64,000 nt of DNA from positions 16,140,195 to 16,204,194 of the forward strand of contig CM033394.1 of NCBI GenBank assembly GCA_019426215.1, written 5' to 3'. A program made the position numbers and the translations under genes. Numbering within the stretch: the stretch's first letter is position 1; the number at the start of each line of letters is the position of its first letter. The DNA is from Buddleja alternifolia. Its lineage: Eukaryota; Streptophyta; Magnoliopsida; Lamiales; Scrophulariaceae. Positions 22,809 through 33,376 of the stretch are shown piece after piece. The notes below the pieces were generated by a model. It saw only the letters and a list, made by a program, of their open reading frames with translations. It had not been told where the DNA came from and ran no database searches.

Positions 22809-24374
22809 TGTTAGGAATTTCATGTTAGATGTTTTGATGATGACAATTAGGACTTTTTGTTAGACCCCAAAATATGTAAGTTCGTTTTTCAACTTTGAAG
22901 CGTTAGATTTGTAATAGGCTTTGTTTTATTTTTATTCTAGATTGTTAGGTTTAGTTGTCTTAGACTGAGCGTCTGATTTGTTCTGAGTGAGTTTATCAGA
23001 AGTAAAGTTTGAAGACTCAAACGTCTGAAGTCTGAATAAAGTTTGAAGATTCCAAGCATCTAGAATGACCAGCTACACCAAGCGTCACCATATAGGATAG
23101 AAGTGATTCAAGGTTGAATAAGCGTCTATCAATGACTAATTTCACCTAAATTTATTTCTAAGTCCAGAAGGAGTTTAATGCAAATATTCTAAATGCATTA
23201 AATGCCAACGAGCATTTAATTCAAATGCATTAAATTTTGATAAGAGCATTAAATGTGATAAGCACTTTCAGATGTACGGAGAAGCCACCCTATTGGACTG
23301 TCAACTATTCAAAGACTGCAGCACCAACTTTTGTGCAGCAGATTTTCAGGAAAAAGGACAAAACTTGTTCACTCGCGGAAGTGAGAGACACGCGCTTTTG
23401 CATGTGTCAAACGGACACTTTTTCCAAGAATGCCTATAAATAGGACTTCAACAGCAAGCCAAAAATATAGAGAACAATTATCAAGTCGAATTGCTGTTGC
23501 ATTGAAGTCTCATTCCTTACAATCTCAGAAAAGCCAAAACTTTTAAGAAAATATTCTCTTTGCTTTTCTTCAAATCCTGAGACAGTCAACCAATATCTCA
23601 AACATTCTTTTCGGAGAAACCCACATTACTACTGAGATATTCCTAGTTGTTTGAACTTTATCAAAATCAAACAAACCGTTTAGAAAACCCCTATCCAAGC
23701 CTCGCGATCTGTGTGAAGTCGAAGTTGGATACTTGTCGTATTTCTGGGTGAAAGAAGCAAGGGGATTGAAGTGATTTGGAGCAGAAATCTGTGTGATCAA
23801 GGAGCTCAAGTCATCGACATCCATCTCTCCCTAATTTGTAGAAGATTCTGTGTGATTCTTTGAGAATCATTTTAGTGGATTGCCTCCAAGTGTTCGAGAA
23901 GAAGAAGGACGTAGTTGGGATTACACCACCCAACGAACCTTTCAAATATTGTTCTTTACTTTACTTTCAGCATTCATATTGTCATATCATAAACTGATAA
24001 AGTAAAACTTAATCAAACGCTAAGCAACTAAATACACTTTCTGTAACACTAAAGCTTTCAAAGAGAAGACTCCAAAAATCATTCCGCTGTGCTAACACTG
24101 ATCAAAGAAGTGAACGCTCAAACCTATTTGGTTGTAGTATTCAAGTCTTGAAATCTAAGTTAACTTTCTAAAAACAGTCTTCGTTAGACGCTTCACCAAA
24201 GCGCCTATATTTTTAAGTGAACGCTTAAGTCAAGTGTTAGACACTTCAAGCGTCTACTTTTCAAGCGTCCAAAATCCTTTTTAATACGAATCTTTTGAAG
24301 TCTAAAATGACTTTAGGGTCTATTCAACCCCCCCCCCCCTTCTAGACCCTTTCGTATGCCACTTGGGACCAACA
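22809..24374 (+). repeat. 3' LTR of Sirevirus-type element
   Basis: 1566 bp, TGTTAGGAATTTC to GGGACCAACA. It has an intact TATAAATA (23435-23442) and a 12-base oligo-C run (24328-24339). It is followed by the TACCC target duplication at 24375-24379. Confidence 0.93.
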
Positions 24375-24777
24375 TACCCAATTATACATCCCAAAACATA
24401 ACTCCATCTAATAGCAACGAACCAATGCTTCTTTACTCCTCATTTCTCCCTTTTTAACCGGCATACTAAGCTCATCTGAAAAGGAAGAAAGAAGAAGGGG
24501 TGAGTCCGAATGACCCAGTGAGGTAGACTAACGGCTGGCTTTACCTTTACATCTAAATGGATTTTGCAGCGGAAGATTACAAAAGAAACAAGATCACACG
24601 TATCGAGCAAATCATTAAAGAAACAAACTGTCAGAACGACGAACATCAATTACGAAACATATAACAAAACAAGAATGAATAACTCATATATTTTAGATTC
24701 ATGTCATACTATTGTGTTCCGTCTCCCAACTGTCCCATACTAGCAGGAGACTTCACACTCTTTGAGATTTGCAGGTA

Positions 24778-25130
24778 TCAGGATTCTAGTGGTGGCTTCT
24801 ACGGGTTCAAGAGGTGGCCCTCGCCATCGCGTAGCACTTTGTCCCGTATAGCACTTAGCTCCCTTCAGTCTGTGAAATTTTTAGATGTCGGGATTCTAGA
24901 GGTGGCTCCTACGAGTTCAAGAGGTGGCCCCCGCTGTCGCGTGGCACTTTGTCCCGTATAGCACTTAGCTCCCTTCACTCTGCCTTTAAGAGTCAAAGCT
25001 TTAGACCAAGAAAAGAACATATCGTTGATGGATGCCGGACATCAGGATTCTAGTGGTGGCTCCTACGGGTTCAAGAGGTGGCCCCCGCCGTCGCGTGGCA
25101 CTTTGTCCAGTATAGCACTTAGCTCCTTTC
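24778..25130. repeat. Three imperfect 90-bp direct repeats in gypsy LTR
   Basis: The copies are 24778-24867, 24888-24977 and 25042-25130. Each holds GGATTCTAG, GGTTCAAGAGGTGGCC or a close variant, GCACTTTGTCC and GTATAGCACTTAGCTCC. Spacers of 20 and 64 bp differ. The repeats keep a frame open on the plus strand, but nothing suggests a real protein. Confidence 0.8.
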
Positions 25131-25476
25131 GCCGACGGAATAGAATCAAGGAATACAATGGTTTTAACGTGTTAAAAAAGATATTGACTCGATATTCATA
25201 TGATAAGACTCATGGGAATTGACAACCATTAGACCGAAGACCATTTCGAGGCAAAACATGTACCATAGACATGAAAAGGATAACGTCGAGAATCACGAGA
25301 TATTGACTGGAGCGGGACACTTAAGAATTTACATTCATCAATATGCAATCATCAAGATATCGATAAGATAGTTTCAGAACAAAACAAGCGAATAACAATT
25401 AGGTAAAGCAATTAAAAAGTGTCAAGGAAAATAGAAACCCTCACCAACTTGTTCAATCTTTTGTTTCCGGAAATCA

Positions 25477-25544
25477 TCTCGTAAGTTCAATCTCCCACCA
25501 TTGTCACAAATCTCGTAAGTTCAAGCTCCCACCATTGTCACAAA
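25477..25544. repeat. Tandem 34-bp duplication in gypsy LTR
   Basis: Copies 25477-25510 and 25511-25544 are head to tail and differ at one base (AATCTCCC against AAGCTCCC). Confidence 0.85.
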
Positions 25545-25884
25545 ATTGAGATCTTGAAGCTCGAAACTCTAATGTTCATCTATGTCTAAATTTACTCGAG
25601 ATAGCTCTGTCTACCACCGTGTGCCGTCACTTTCACTATTTCTCCATCCATAAAAGTCACATACAAAACACTTGGAACTTAACATCCATAAACTCCTAAC
25701 CAATTCAAATTAATCCCTGTTCAAACTTCATCCAAAATTACGGTGTTAGGTATGGTAACCCAAGACTCCAAAATCAACTGCCCATGGCTGTCAGTTTCAG
25801 GGGCGTCCTAGCAGCCTTCAAATAAATCTAATTTCTAGTCACAATACAAACATGGATTTTAGCAATCGATAACCTTATTAATAT

Positions 25885-26300
25885 CTACACTCACAGATCT
25901 TTCCAATGGTGGTCTCAAATGTAAATCATAGGAATAGAAGTATGGTCTCAGAGTCATAGAATATGTACTGCAGTTTCTGGATTTCAAAACAGGATATGAC
26001 AGTGATGTTTTGAATGCAAATTGTGAAATGTTTCCTCAATGCTTTCCATCAAAACCCACCTAAAAAAACATCTAAACTCATAGATATTTCAAAAGGTGTT
26101 CTTTTATGTACAATTATACCACTGGAACATTGGATTCAGGCAAAACGAAAATGATCGGCAGTTTCTGGAAAAGGAAACTTCACACTACCAGTGTTACTTT
26201 GAATGCACAATCTGAAATGTTTCCTTACTATTTTCCAATAAAACGCACCTTTAATAATTACTAGACTCAAGGGAATTTCCAATGGTGTTCTTTGGTATAC
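25885..26300. repeat. Degenerate repeat of about 188 bp in gypsy LTR
   Basis: Related blocks start at 25885, 26072 and 26261 (spacings 187 and 189). Each begins CTANACTCA and continues to GGTGNTCT. Between them CAGTTTCTGGA and TTTGAATGCA with GAAATGTTTCCT also recur. Confidence 0.6.
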
Positions 26301-27316
26301 AATCCAATTCCGTTAAGGGTGGTTTCGGGGCATGGAAAAAGGGAAGGACAGTTGCTGGAATTTGAAGCTGGACACTGCGGGGTATTTGTTGACTGAATCT
26401 GCACATCTATGGAACTACTTAGCAAATAATGACTCCACAGGGTTATTCCTTGACCTCTTAGGAGAAATATGAAGTAAAGATGTCCATATTTGGACATCAT
26501 CTCACTTTCGAAATCGGAGCTGAACTAAAGCTGCACAACGAATCTGGAGGTGGGATAATGATTTGCCAAGATGAATCATGGTGATATATTTGTGATGAAA
26601 CATGCAGTGAAGAACATAGCCTATATAGTGATATTGATGGTGGCAAGGAATTTGGCAGAATCTTGACGTGGAATTCATGACAGTTTCAGAGAGAATATAC
26701 AAGAGGCTCCCAAGCGGTGGTGGTGATGAATTTATCCTAAATATTAGATACATATTCATCTTGTTTGTAGGTGTAATCTACCAAGTACAAGTGGCAACTT
26801 AGATGTCAAACGATCAGCTGGTGGTAAAAACTAAAGTGCCACCTTCCCAAGTATTTGCAAAAAGGCCCTCAAAGATTGCTAAATTTTACTTGAGTACTAA
26901 AAGAAACATGATAAACACAATTGACTCACTTTTTCATTCTACCAAATGGATGGGTGTTAGTAAGATCTATGTAGGCATAAAATAACTCCAATAAAATTCT
27001 AAACCAGAGAGTTTACAATGAGGCGTAAAAGGTTCGGTTACAGGCACATCAAAACGTAAAGTAGAAATATATATTTACATAGGTCAAAAGTGTTTTGATG
27101 AATTTATGATAGTTTGAAATAAATAATATTTATGTCGAATTGATGAATTGCAATGAGTAGGGTCCAATTCTTAAAATACAAAATTTGCACATTAGCCCTT
27201 GTACTTTTGGAAAATTATAAAATAGCCCAATCAGGTAGTTTAACTTTTCAAAAGTGAAACTAATAGATAAATAATAGGATTATAATAGTAAGATTGAGAT
27301 AAATCGGGGTGTTACA

Positions 27317-28490
27317 GGCTTCATATCCGAAACATCTCATAAAGTTTGCAAACTGAATAGGTCCATTTATGGACTAAAACAAGCCTCTCAGAGCTGGAAT
27401 CTAAGGTTCGATGAAGAAGCAAGAAAATATGGCTTCATCAAGAATGAAGACGAACCATGTGTCTACAAAATGGTCAGTGGGAGCAAGTTGGCATTCCTGG
27501 TTCTATTCGTACATGACATACTACTTATAGGGAATGACATAGGCTTATTGACGTGAGTCAAGACATGGCTCTCAAGCACATTCTCCATGAAAGACTTGGG
27601 ATAAGCAACCTACATTCTGGGAATTCGCCTATGTAGAAATAGAGCGAATAAAATGATAGGACTCTCCCAAGTGCACTACCTTGAGAAAGTCCTTAAGAGA
27701 TATAAAATGCATAACTCTAAAGGAGGATTTTTGCCCATGAGACATGGTATTCATCTTTCCAAATCTATGAGTCCTAAAACGGACAAGGCTAGAATGGAAA
27801 TGAGGAATACAGCCTATGCATCGGCAGTAGAAAGTCTCATGTACGCGATGTTGTGCACAATACCAAATTTGGCATATGCTGTGAGCATAGCTAGTAGGTT
27901 TCAAGCAAACCCGGAGGTGCAACACTGGACAGGAGTGGAGTGTATCTTAAAGTACTTAAGAAGAACTAAAGATATGATATTGATATATAGAAATGGAAAA
28001 TTGAAGGTGGATGGTTACACCGATGTAAACTGTCTATCTGATCCTAATGACCTCAAGTCCACCTCTGGGTACATATTCATGCTCAATGGTGGAGCAGTGT
28101 CTTGGAAAAGTTCCAAGCAAAGCACAACTGCTGATTCCACAACGGAGGCAGAATATGTGGCCGCCTCTGAGGCACCCATAGAAACTGTTTAGATGTGAAA
28201 GTTCATAGATGAACTTCAAGTTGTTCCTAGCATGGAAATACATTGCCACTATGATCTGACAACAATGGAGCAATTGCGCGAGCTAAAGAACCAAGGTCTC
28301 ACAATAAATCTAAACGTGTGGTGAGAAAATATCATATAATACAAGGAATCGATGGAAGAGGCTGCATCTCCGTGCAGAAAATATCCTCTGCAGAAAACGT
28401 GGCTGACTCACTCACCAAGTCATTATCACAGGCGGTGCTAGATAAATATCTTGAGAAGATGGGCATCAAATACCATAGCAATTGGCGTTG
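27317..28490 (+). pseudogene. RT and RNase H, C-terminal part of element A
   Basis: It resumes A's RT after the gypsy LTR with KVCKLNRSIYGLKQASQSW. The catalytic box reads FVHD (27507-27518) instead of YVDD, so the first catalytic Asp is lost. Stops interrupt at about 27556 and 27602. From 27653 a frame is open through IGLSQVHYLEKVLKR, MYAMLCTIPNLAYAVS and RNase H (DGYTDVNCL, STTEAEYVAASEAP). Further stops follow at 28190 and near 28250. The C-terminus (AENVADSLTKSLSQAVLD) ends at about 28490, just before the polypurine tract. Confidence 0.88.
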
Positions 28491-28506
28491 AGTGCAAGTG
28501 GGAGAT

Positions 28507-30210
28507 TGTTAGGTGTATGCCTTCAATGCCTATGAGGAATTAGATTGAGTAAGACTTTGATAAGTTATTTGTACAAACTAATTATTATCTTTATTTATAG
28601 AATAAAGGTTTTGATTTTGCTCTTATAAATTTAATGGCATTTGAATGTATTGAACAAATAAGTCCTTGAGATATGAAGATAAATTTTCCACCTCTTAGAG
28701 GAACTAGAAGAGTCAAGTACTTAGTCTCTTAAAAGGGAGTTCGTGAGTTAAGGAATTTTAATTGGGCATCCAAATTCAACTCTCATTACATCTGCTTTGA
28801 CAAGGAAGTGCCAGGTGAACACTGATTAGATAGTGAGAGTTGGTGTCATGAATATGGTTTAATGGAATTAACATATTTGAAGTTGACGCGGATTAATCCG
28901 ATCACATAGGTATTTACTCTTTGACAGTCAATGATTGGGATTAAGATTGTGATAGTATGTGTGAACTTTAGACCTAAGGAGTTGTTTACAATGTGCTTGC
29001 AATATTGGATATGTTATCAGAGTAGTTAGATCTGCATCACCTGATAGATGGGGTCGAAGTACAAGCCACATGGTGCATTCAACATTACATTGTAAGATAA
29101 CTACCAATATGGGATTCACCGTCTCGACAGTAAACGAGTATGTGACCTGTATGATCATAAGTGATTGAAATTACAAAGTCTTTGGCCAAAGCAAATAAAC
29201 TAACCAGTGATGGTCACTAAGGGTCGTTTGGTAATTTCACTTTATTATGATTACCTAGTACAGCATCAAGTTTTATGAGTTTAACGTACCATGGCTCTTA
29301 CTTGATCGGGTCACGTCGGTGAAGATTTTATACGCATATGGTAGTCGTAATCAAGGTTCGTGATGACATGTTCATCTCGTATTCAATTGAGTTACGATTT
29401 GGTTACACGGTGTTGGATAGGTGACAACCTTATCCTTTTGAATCCTCTCAGTGCCAATTGAATCGAGCTTAGAGAGTCGCGCTATGTGAAGAAAAAGAAT
29501 ATTTCCATGCTAAGGGTATTTTGGTAAAATCACATTAGATGTGATTGACTAATTAAAAAAATGAATGGCATAATTGAATTATAGATATTTAATCGGATTA
29601 AATAAATTAATTAAATCATATTAATTCATAAGTTAAATTAATTGGAAATTAATTTATAAGTTGAATTAAATTAATTAGATTAATTTTAATTAGATTAAAG
29701 TAATTAATTAGTTGTTAATTAGATTGGACTTTGATTTAATTAATTACATATGGTTTAAGATGGAACAAATCCCGAAAGCCCATCCCTATGAGGCCTAGCG
29801 GCCGCCCCCCCTCTTACTAGACCTAGGGGTTCTGCTTATTTGATATCAGTAGTTAGTCAGTGTCAGAACTATATACAAGTCATTATTCAGAATCTAACTT
29901 TGAGCCAAAGAAACCTAGAGCAATAGGAAGACAAAGATTCCCTCCCTCTCTCTCCAACTAGCCACCGCCGCCATTGTTGCCGGGGAGAAGACTGGAGCTT
30001 TCTCAGAGAATTTTCTTTTGCGTGATTATCTAGAGTCAGGAATCTATGTCTGCTGTTGACTAATCGAATTTATGTCATCAAGAGGTAATTCGATTACTCT
30101 CTTTCATAATTCGTTCTTATTGCATAACTATAAATATCATGAAAAACCCCGAATTCGATTTTTGGTGTGATTCGGATCAAAATTTTAATCCTCTAGACCG
30201 AATCACAACA
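28507..30210 (+). repeat. 3' LTR of element A
   Basis: It begins TGTTAGGTGTATGCC right after the purine tract AAGTGGGAGAT (28496-28506) and ends AATCACAACA, 1704 bp. It is distantly alignable with the B-family LTRs. It carries the CTTTGGCCAAAG palindrome at 29180-29191 and GAGTCGCGCTA near 29475. Confidence 0.85.
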
Positions 30211-31769
30211 AGTATGACAATCTAAAGAGGTGGGGTGTTTCCTCATTTGGATTGCAAGAATCGATATCATGCAATGAAGAAAACATAGAGTGCGTCGTAA
30301 GTGTTTCGACTAAACCATTACTCGAGATACCAATCTGGAAAATTTGATGGAGGGATCTTACTTACGCGAGGATCGTGGTTATGAGAGGTTATGTATCTTA
30401 ATATCGTTCGTGTCTAGGTCTTCAGGCCTTGTTGCTAGACAGTAATCTCGACTTGTAGGTGCCATGATATTATGGTGAATAATTCATGGTCTGATTAATT
30501 CAAGAAAGATTTAATTTAGTACTTTCTAAATAAAGAAGGTACACCGGCACTTTTGGAAAGTGTACTTACTACTAACAGATGAACGAGCCTAAGGGGCCAT
30601 ACACTAACTCCTAAGGTTCCTGCTTATAAGATATGATTAATCAACTTTGGAAGTTGAAGTAAATTGGGAAAGTCTAGTACTTACCTAAATGGGAATATTA
30701 ATTACTTGATAGGAAATCAATTAATTGGTCCTTTTAATTAATTTGGGAAGATTAATTAATTAATGAACCCAGTAGAGTCCAAGGATTTTATTTAATTAAT
30801 AGGGTAGGCCAAAAATTAAATAAAATTAATAAATAATTGAGCTAACAATAATTAAGGTTGGAATTTAATTATTATGTAGTATTTAATTAAATGGTTGGAG
30901 TATTTAATTAAATTGGAGTCAAAAATTAAATCAAGTAAGATAAAAAATTTGGACTCCAAGGCTACAAGTGGGCGTGTGGTGGACGAAAATTAGAGGGGAG
31001 GATTAATTCCTCTCCAAGTCTTGATCAAGGACGAATCAAGGAAATATTTAGGAGAGAAAAAAGGAATTAGTTATCTTGTTAACTAAGTTCCTTGTTTTAA
31101 GAAAACTCCATAATTGAATTTACTTAGGGTTAGATGAAAGTTAAATCTTGGAGATTTGATTTTATCTTGTCTTCCAAGTATATCAAACTTAGGAGTCTCT
31201 TTATAAATATGTGTTAAGAAAAAAACACACACGCCCCTTTTCATAGTGAAAATTTCCGTCCCCCTTAGAGAGAAAAAGAAGAAAATTTTATCTTCCAATT
31301 TTCTACATAGCCGCCGGCCCTACCCCTTTTATTTAAACAAGATTTTGCTCATGTGTTGAGCTTAATCTTTCACATAATATTCCAACCTTCGTATATTAAT
31401 CGTAGATTGGATCTAGAATAAATATATAGGCTAGCACCATATATATTTATTAGGAACTATACGGATGTGTGGACAAATATTAGAGGCGAGACAAATGGAT
31501 CACTTGAAGATACAAAGGAATGAAAATCAGAGCTTGAAAAATCCAAGGAGGCCGACGGGTTCGAACGGATTTTATGCGAAGGGTTTTTTGTTCAGGTTGC
31601 TTGATCAAAAACTTGTACAAGAAAAATAGCGCGAAAGGTATTTCACGTAGTTAGTGTCTTCTTTATTATTAGTTTGATTAAACCGACCATATAATCCTGT
31701 TTTGGGCTAGTTTTATAAATCTTTAATATTCAGATGTGCTAACTACCCCAGGGATTACCCAATCCAACA
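30211..31769 (+). repeat. 3' part of an older F-family copia LTR (target of element A)
   Basis: It matches the reverse complement of F's LTRs (33377-35616 and 37522-39338) from GGTGTTTCCTCATTTGGATTG to the end CCAATCCAACA. TATAAATA at about 31202-31209 matches the F promoter region. Its first 650-700 bases are missing at 30211 because A inserted there; they should lie left of the window. No primer site or gag follows 31769, so this is a 3' or solo LTR. Confidence 0.75.
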
Positions 31770-33376
31770 AGTACTCTCATTCTATCACTAATAAAAAAGG
31801 GCATGTTTCTGGTTATACTTTGTGATTAGTTACTTGTTCTTCGAAATTCAAGCAAAACACTATTTGGCTATATCATCCTCCTTTTTGAAGGTACGGATAG
31901 GTAGTTTGCATAATGATTGATATATCTGTTGGGTCTGGGCTCCCTTCCTATATGGAAAAAGTCCAATTTTGGGGTGGGCCAATGGTGGATTTTGTAGACC
32001 AAAATGTTTGTCTTTATTTAGAGACTAGTTGTTGACCCGTGCCAAGGCACGGCTATTTGTTAAAAGTTCAAACTCTCAAAATAAGGTATTAGATATTTGA
32101 ATTTAAGAATATATCAAACACACATAAGTTATTTTGTTTGTATTAAATTTGAATCTAAATCTTAAATTAAGTTAACTGGCCAAAATCTTGTATTATTTTC
32201 TAATGTTGGAGTTAATAATATTATGTATTAAAAGATAAAACGATTAAAATATTTGTTGGCGAAAAAAATTCAATAAGCCATATTATTCATGGAATAAGTG
32301 AACAATAAATAATTGTAAAAATCTTAAACAAGAACATCTGACTAGACAAATTAGTTTTGCTTAATTTCTATAAACTTAGGCTATGTAAGGTTGTGTTTTT
32401 AAAATCAAATACAGAGTTTTTTTTTGGAGAATGTGTATTATAAAAATTTGTGTGAAAATATTGATTTTTTTGGTTTGTTTGTATATCTTTTTTAAAAATG
32501 GTTGAAAGTTGTGTACATGTGATATAAAATGGATTTTTATTATGATTTGATATATAAAATGATTGAAGTAGTTATGAATGTAATGATGATAGTAAAAAAA
32601 TAGAGTATAAAGTAAGAAAAAGAATGAGTTGGATAATTGATTTATATAATTAATCAGGAAAAAGTGTGAAGTGATTGAATGGATGAAATGATGAGTGGTA
32701 AAATAGGGGAATGTGTAATAGGATTCGAAAATGGGTATTTTCTATAGATTTAGCTTGATATGAGCATTTTCATTTTCTGGTGATCCAATAAATAAAAATG
32801 TGCTCCAAAAAAAAAACAAAAACATACGGGACCTTAGATTTTTGAAACATTTTAAAAAAATCATAGTAATGATTTTTTTTTACAATTTCTTTTTGTCATG
32901 ATATATAATGCAATCACGTATACATGCATGAGAATTTTACTTCTATAAGGAGAAATTGATAAGATCCAGTCAAGCAATAATGAACATAAAAATAGAATGG
33001 AAAACAAAAAAAATTCTCTTATACTGTAATATAAATTTAATTACTATAAGAAACCCTCGATCTAGAAATTGTAATTCATGCATATTTAATTAGCATAATT
33101 AATTATTTTTCTTAGAGATTAATAATTAATTTATGGATTAAATATTATTAATTTTTTCTCAACTAGGAAATTACTTGAATATTTGAGGGAAGAATATAAA
33201 TTATTTTTCTTGGGTGATTAATAATTAATTCTTTAATCAAATAAAAGTTTTTTCAGTTAATGATTGTTTTAAATCATAATCAAATAGGATTCCATAATTT
33301 ATGTATTTATTTTAGTTGGACTAATATTATTTTAATTAAAGGTAGATATACTTAATTTTTAATTTTCTATATCTAA
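31770..33376. other. Unassigned AT-rich stretch
   Basis: No frame of note and no recognisable retrotransposon domain. A perfect hairpin CCGTGCCAAGGCACGG lies at about 32037-32052. From roughly 33050 the composition (AATTAATTATT, then TAGTTGGACTAATATT near 33316) resembles leader sequence of B, which continues after F at 39339, so the last 300 bases may belong to B. The rest is the only part that may be ordinary intergenic DNA. Confidence 0.5.

Larger units (their letters stand above)
10378..24374 (+). mobile_element. Sirevirus-type Ty1/copia retrotransposon (SIRE/Opie-like), 13,997 bp
   Basis: It has 5' LTR 10378-11941, initiator tRNA-Met primer site, gag, protease-integrase-RT-RNase H, an envelope-position ORF, polypurine tract and 3' LTR 22809-24374. 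The target duplication TACCC is at 10373-10377 and 24375-24379. The family call rests on the large gag, the extra ORF after RNase H, the LTR 3' end with an oligo-C run before GGGACCAACA, and repeated AATTTAGGGGGAA motifs after pol. By eye the LTRs differ at about 40-50 sites. All frames carry stops or lost residues, so it is not autonomous now. Confidence 0.93.
10197..27316 (-). repeat. Ty3/gypsy LTR, probably solo, split by the Sirevirus-type element
   Basis: The two parts are 10197-10377 and 24375-27316, about 3.1 kb without the insertion. On the minus strand it begins TGTAACACCCCGATTTATC at 27316, a start typical of chromovirus (Tekay/Del-like) LTRs, and ends GGGCGCCATA at 10197. It is flanked by GGCTT at 10192-10196 and 27317-27321, and A's RT frame is continuous across these. 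No gag, pol or second LTR is present. It contains three internal repeat arrays (24778-25130, 25477-25544, 25885-26300). The start being TGTAACA while the end is CATA rather than CA suggests decay at one terminus. Confidence 0.7.
4150..30210 (+). mobile_element. Element A: decayed Ty1/copia retrotransposon, multiply interrupted
   Basis: Own parts: leader 4150-5912, gag 5913 to about 6700, protease and integrase to 8210, RT start 9776-10196, RT and RNase H 27317-28490, 3' LTR 28507-30210. The 5' LTR and primer site must lie left of the D insertion, outside the window. Insertions inside A are D, a solo copia LTR (8211-9775) and a gypsy LTR (10197-27316) that holds the Sirevirus-type element. The reading frame resumes across the gypsy LTR with GGCTT on both sides. 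A sits inside an F-family LTR; AGTAT at 30211-30215 is the probable right target-site copy. Confidence 0.85.

Noticed and set aside
24701..24961. Plus-strand frame of 86 codons
   Set aside because: Created by the 90-bp repeat array in a gypsy LTR; no start context or known domain.
31770..33376. Host gene or MITE
   Set aside because: No frame, splice pattern or terminal inverted repeats with a target duplication were found; left unassigned.
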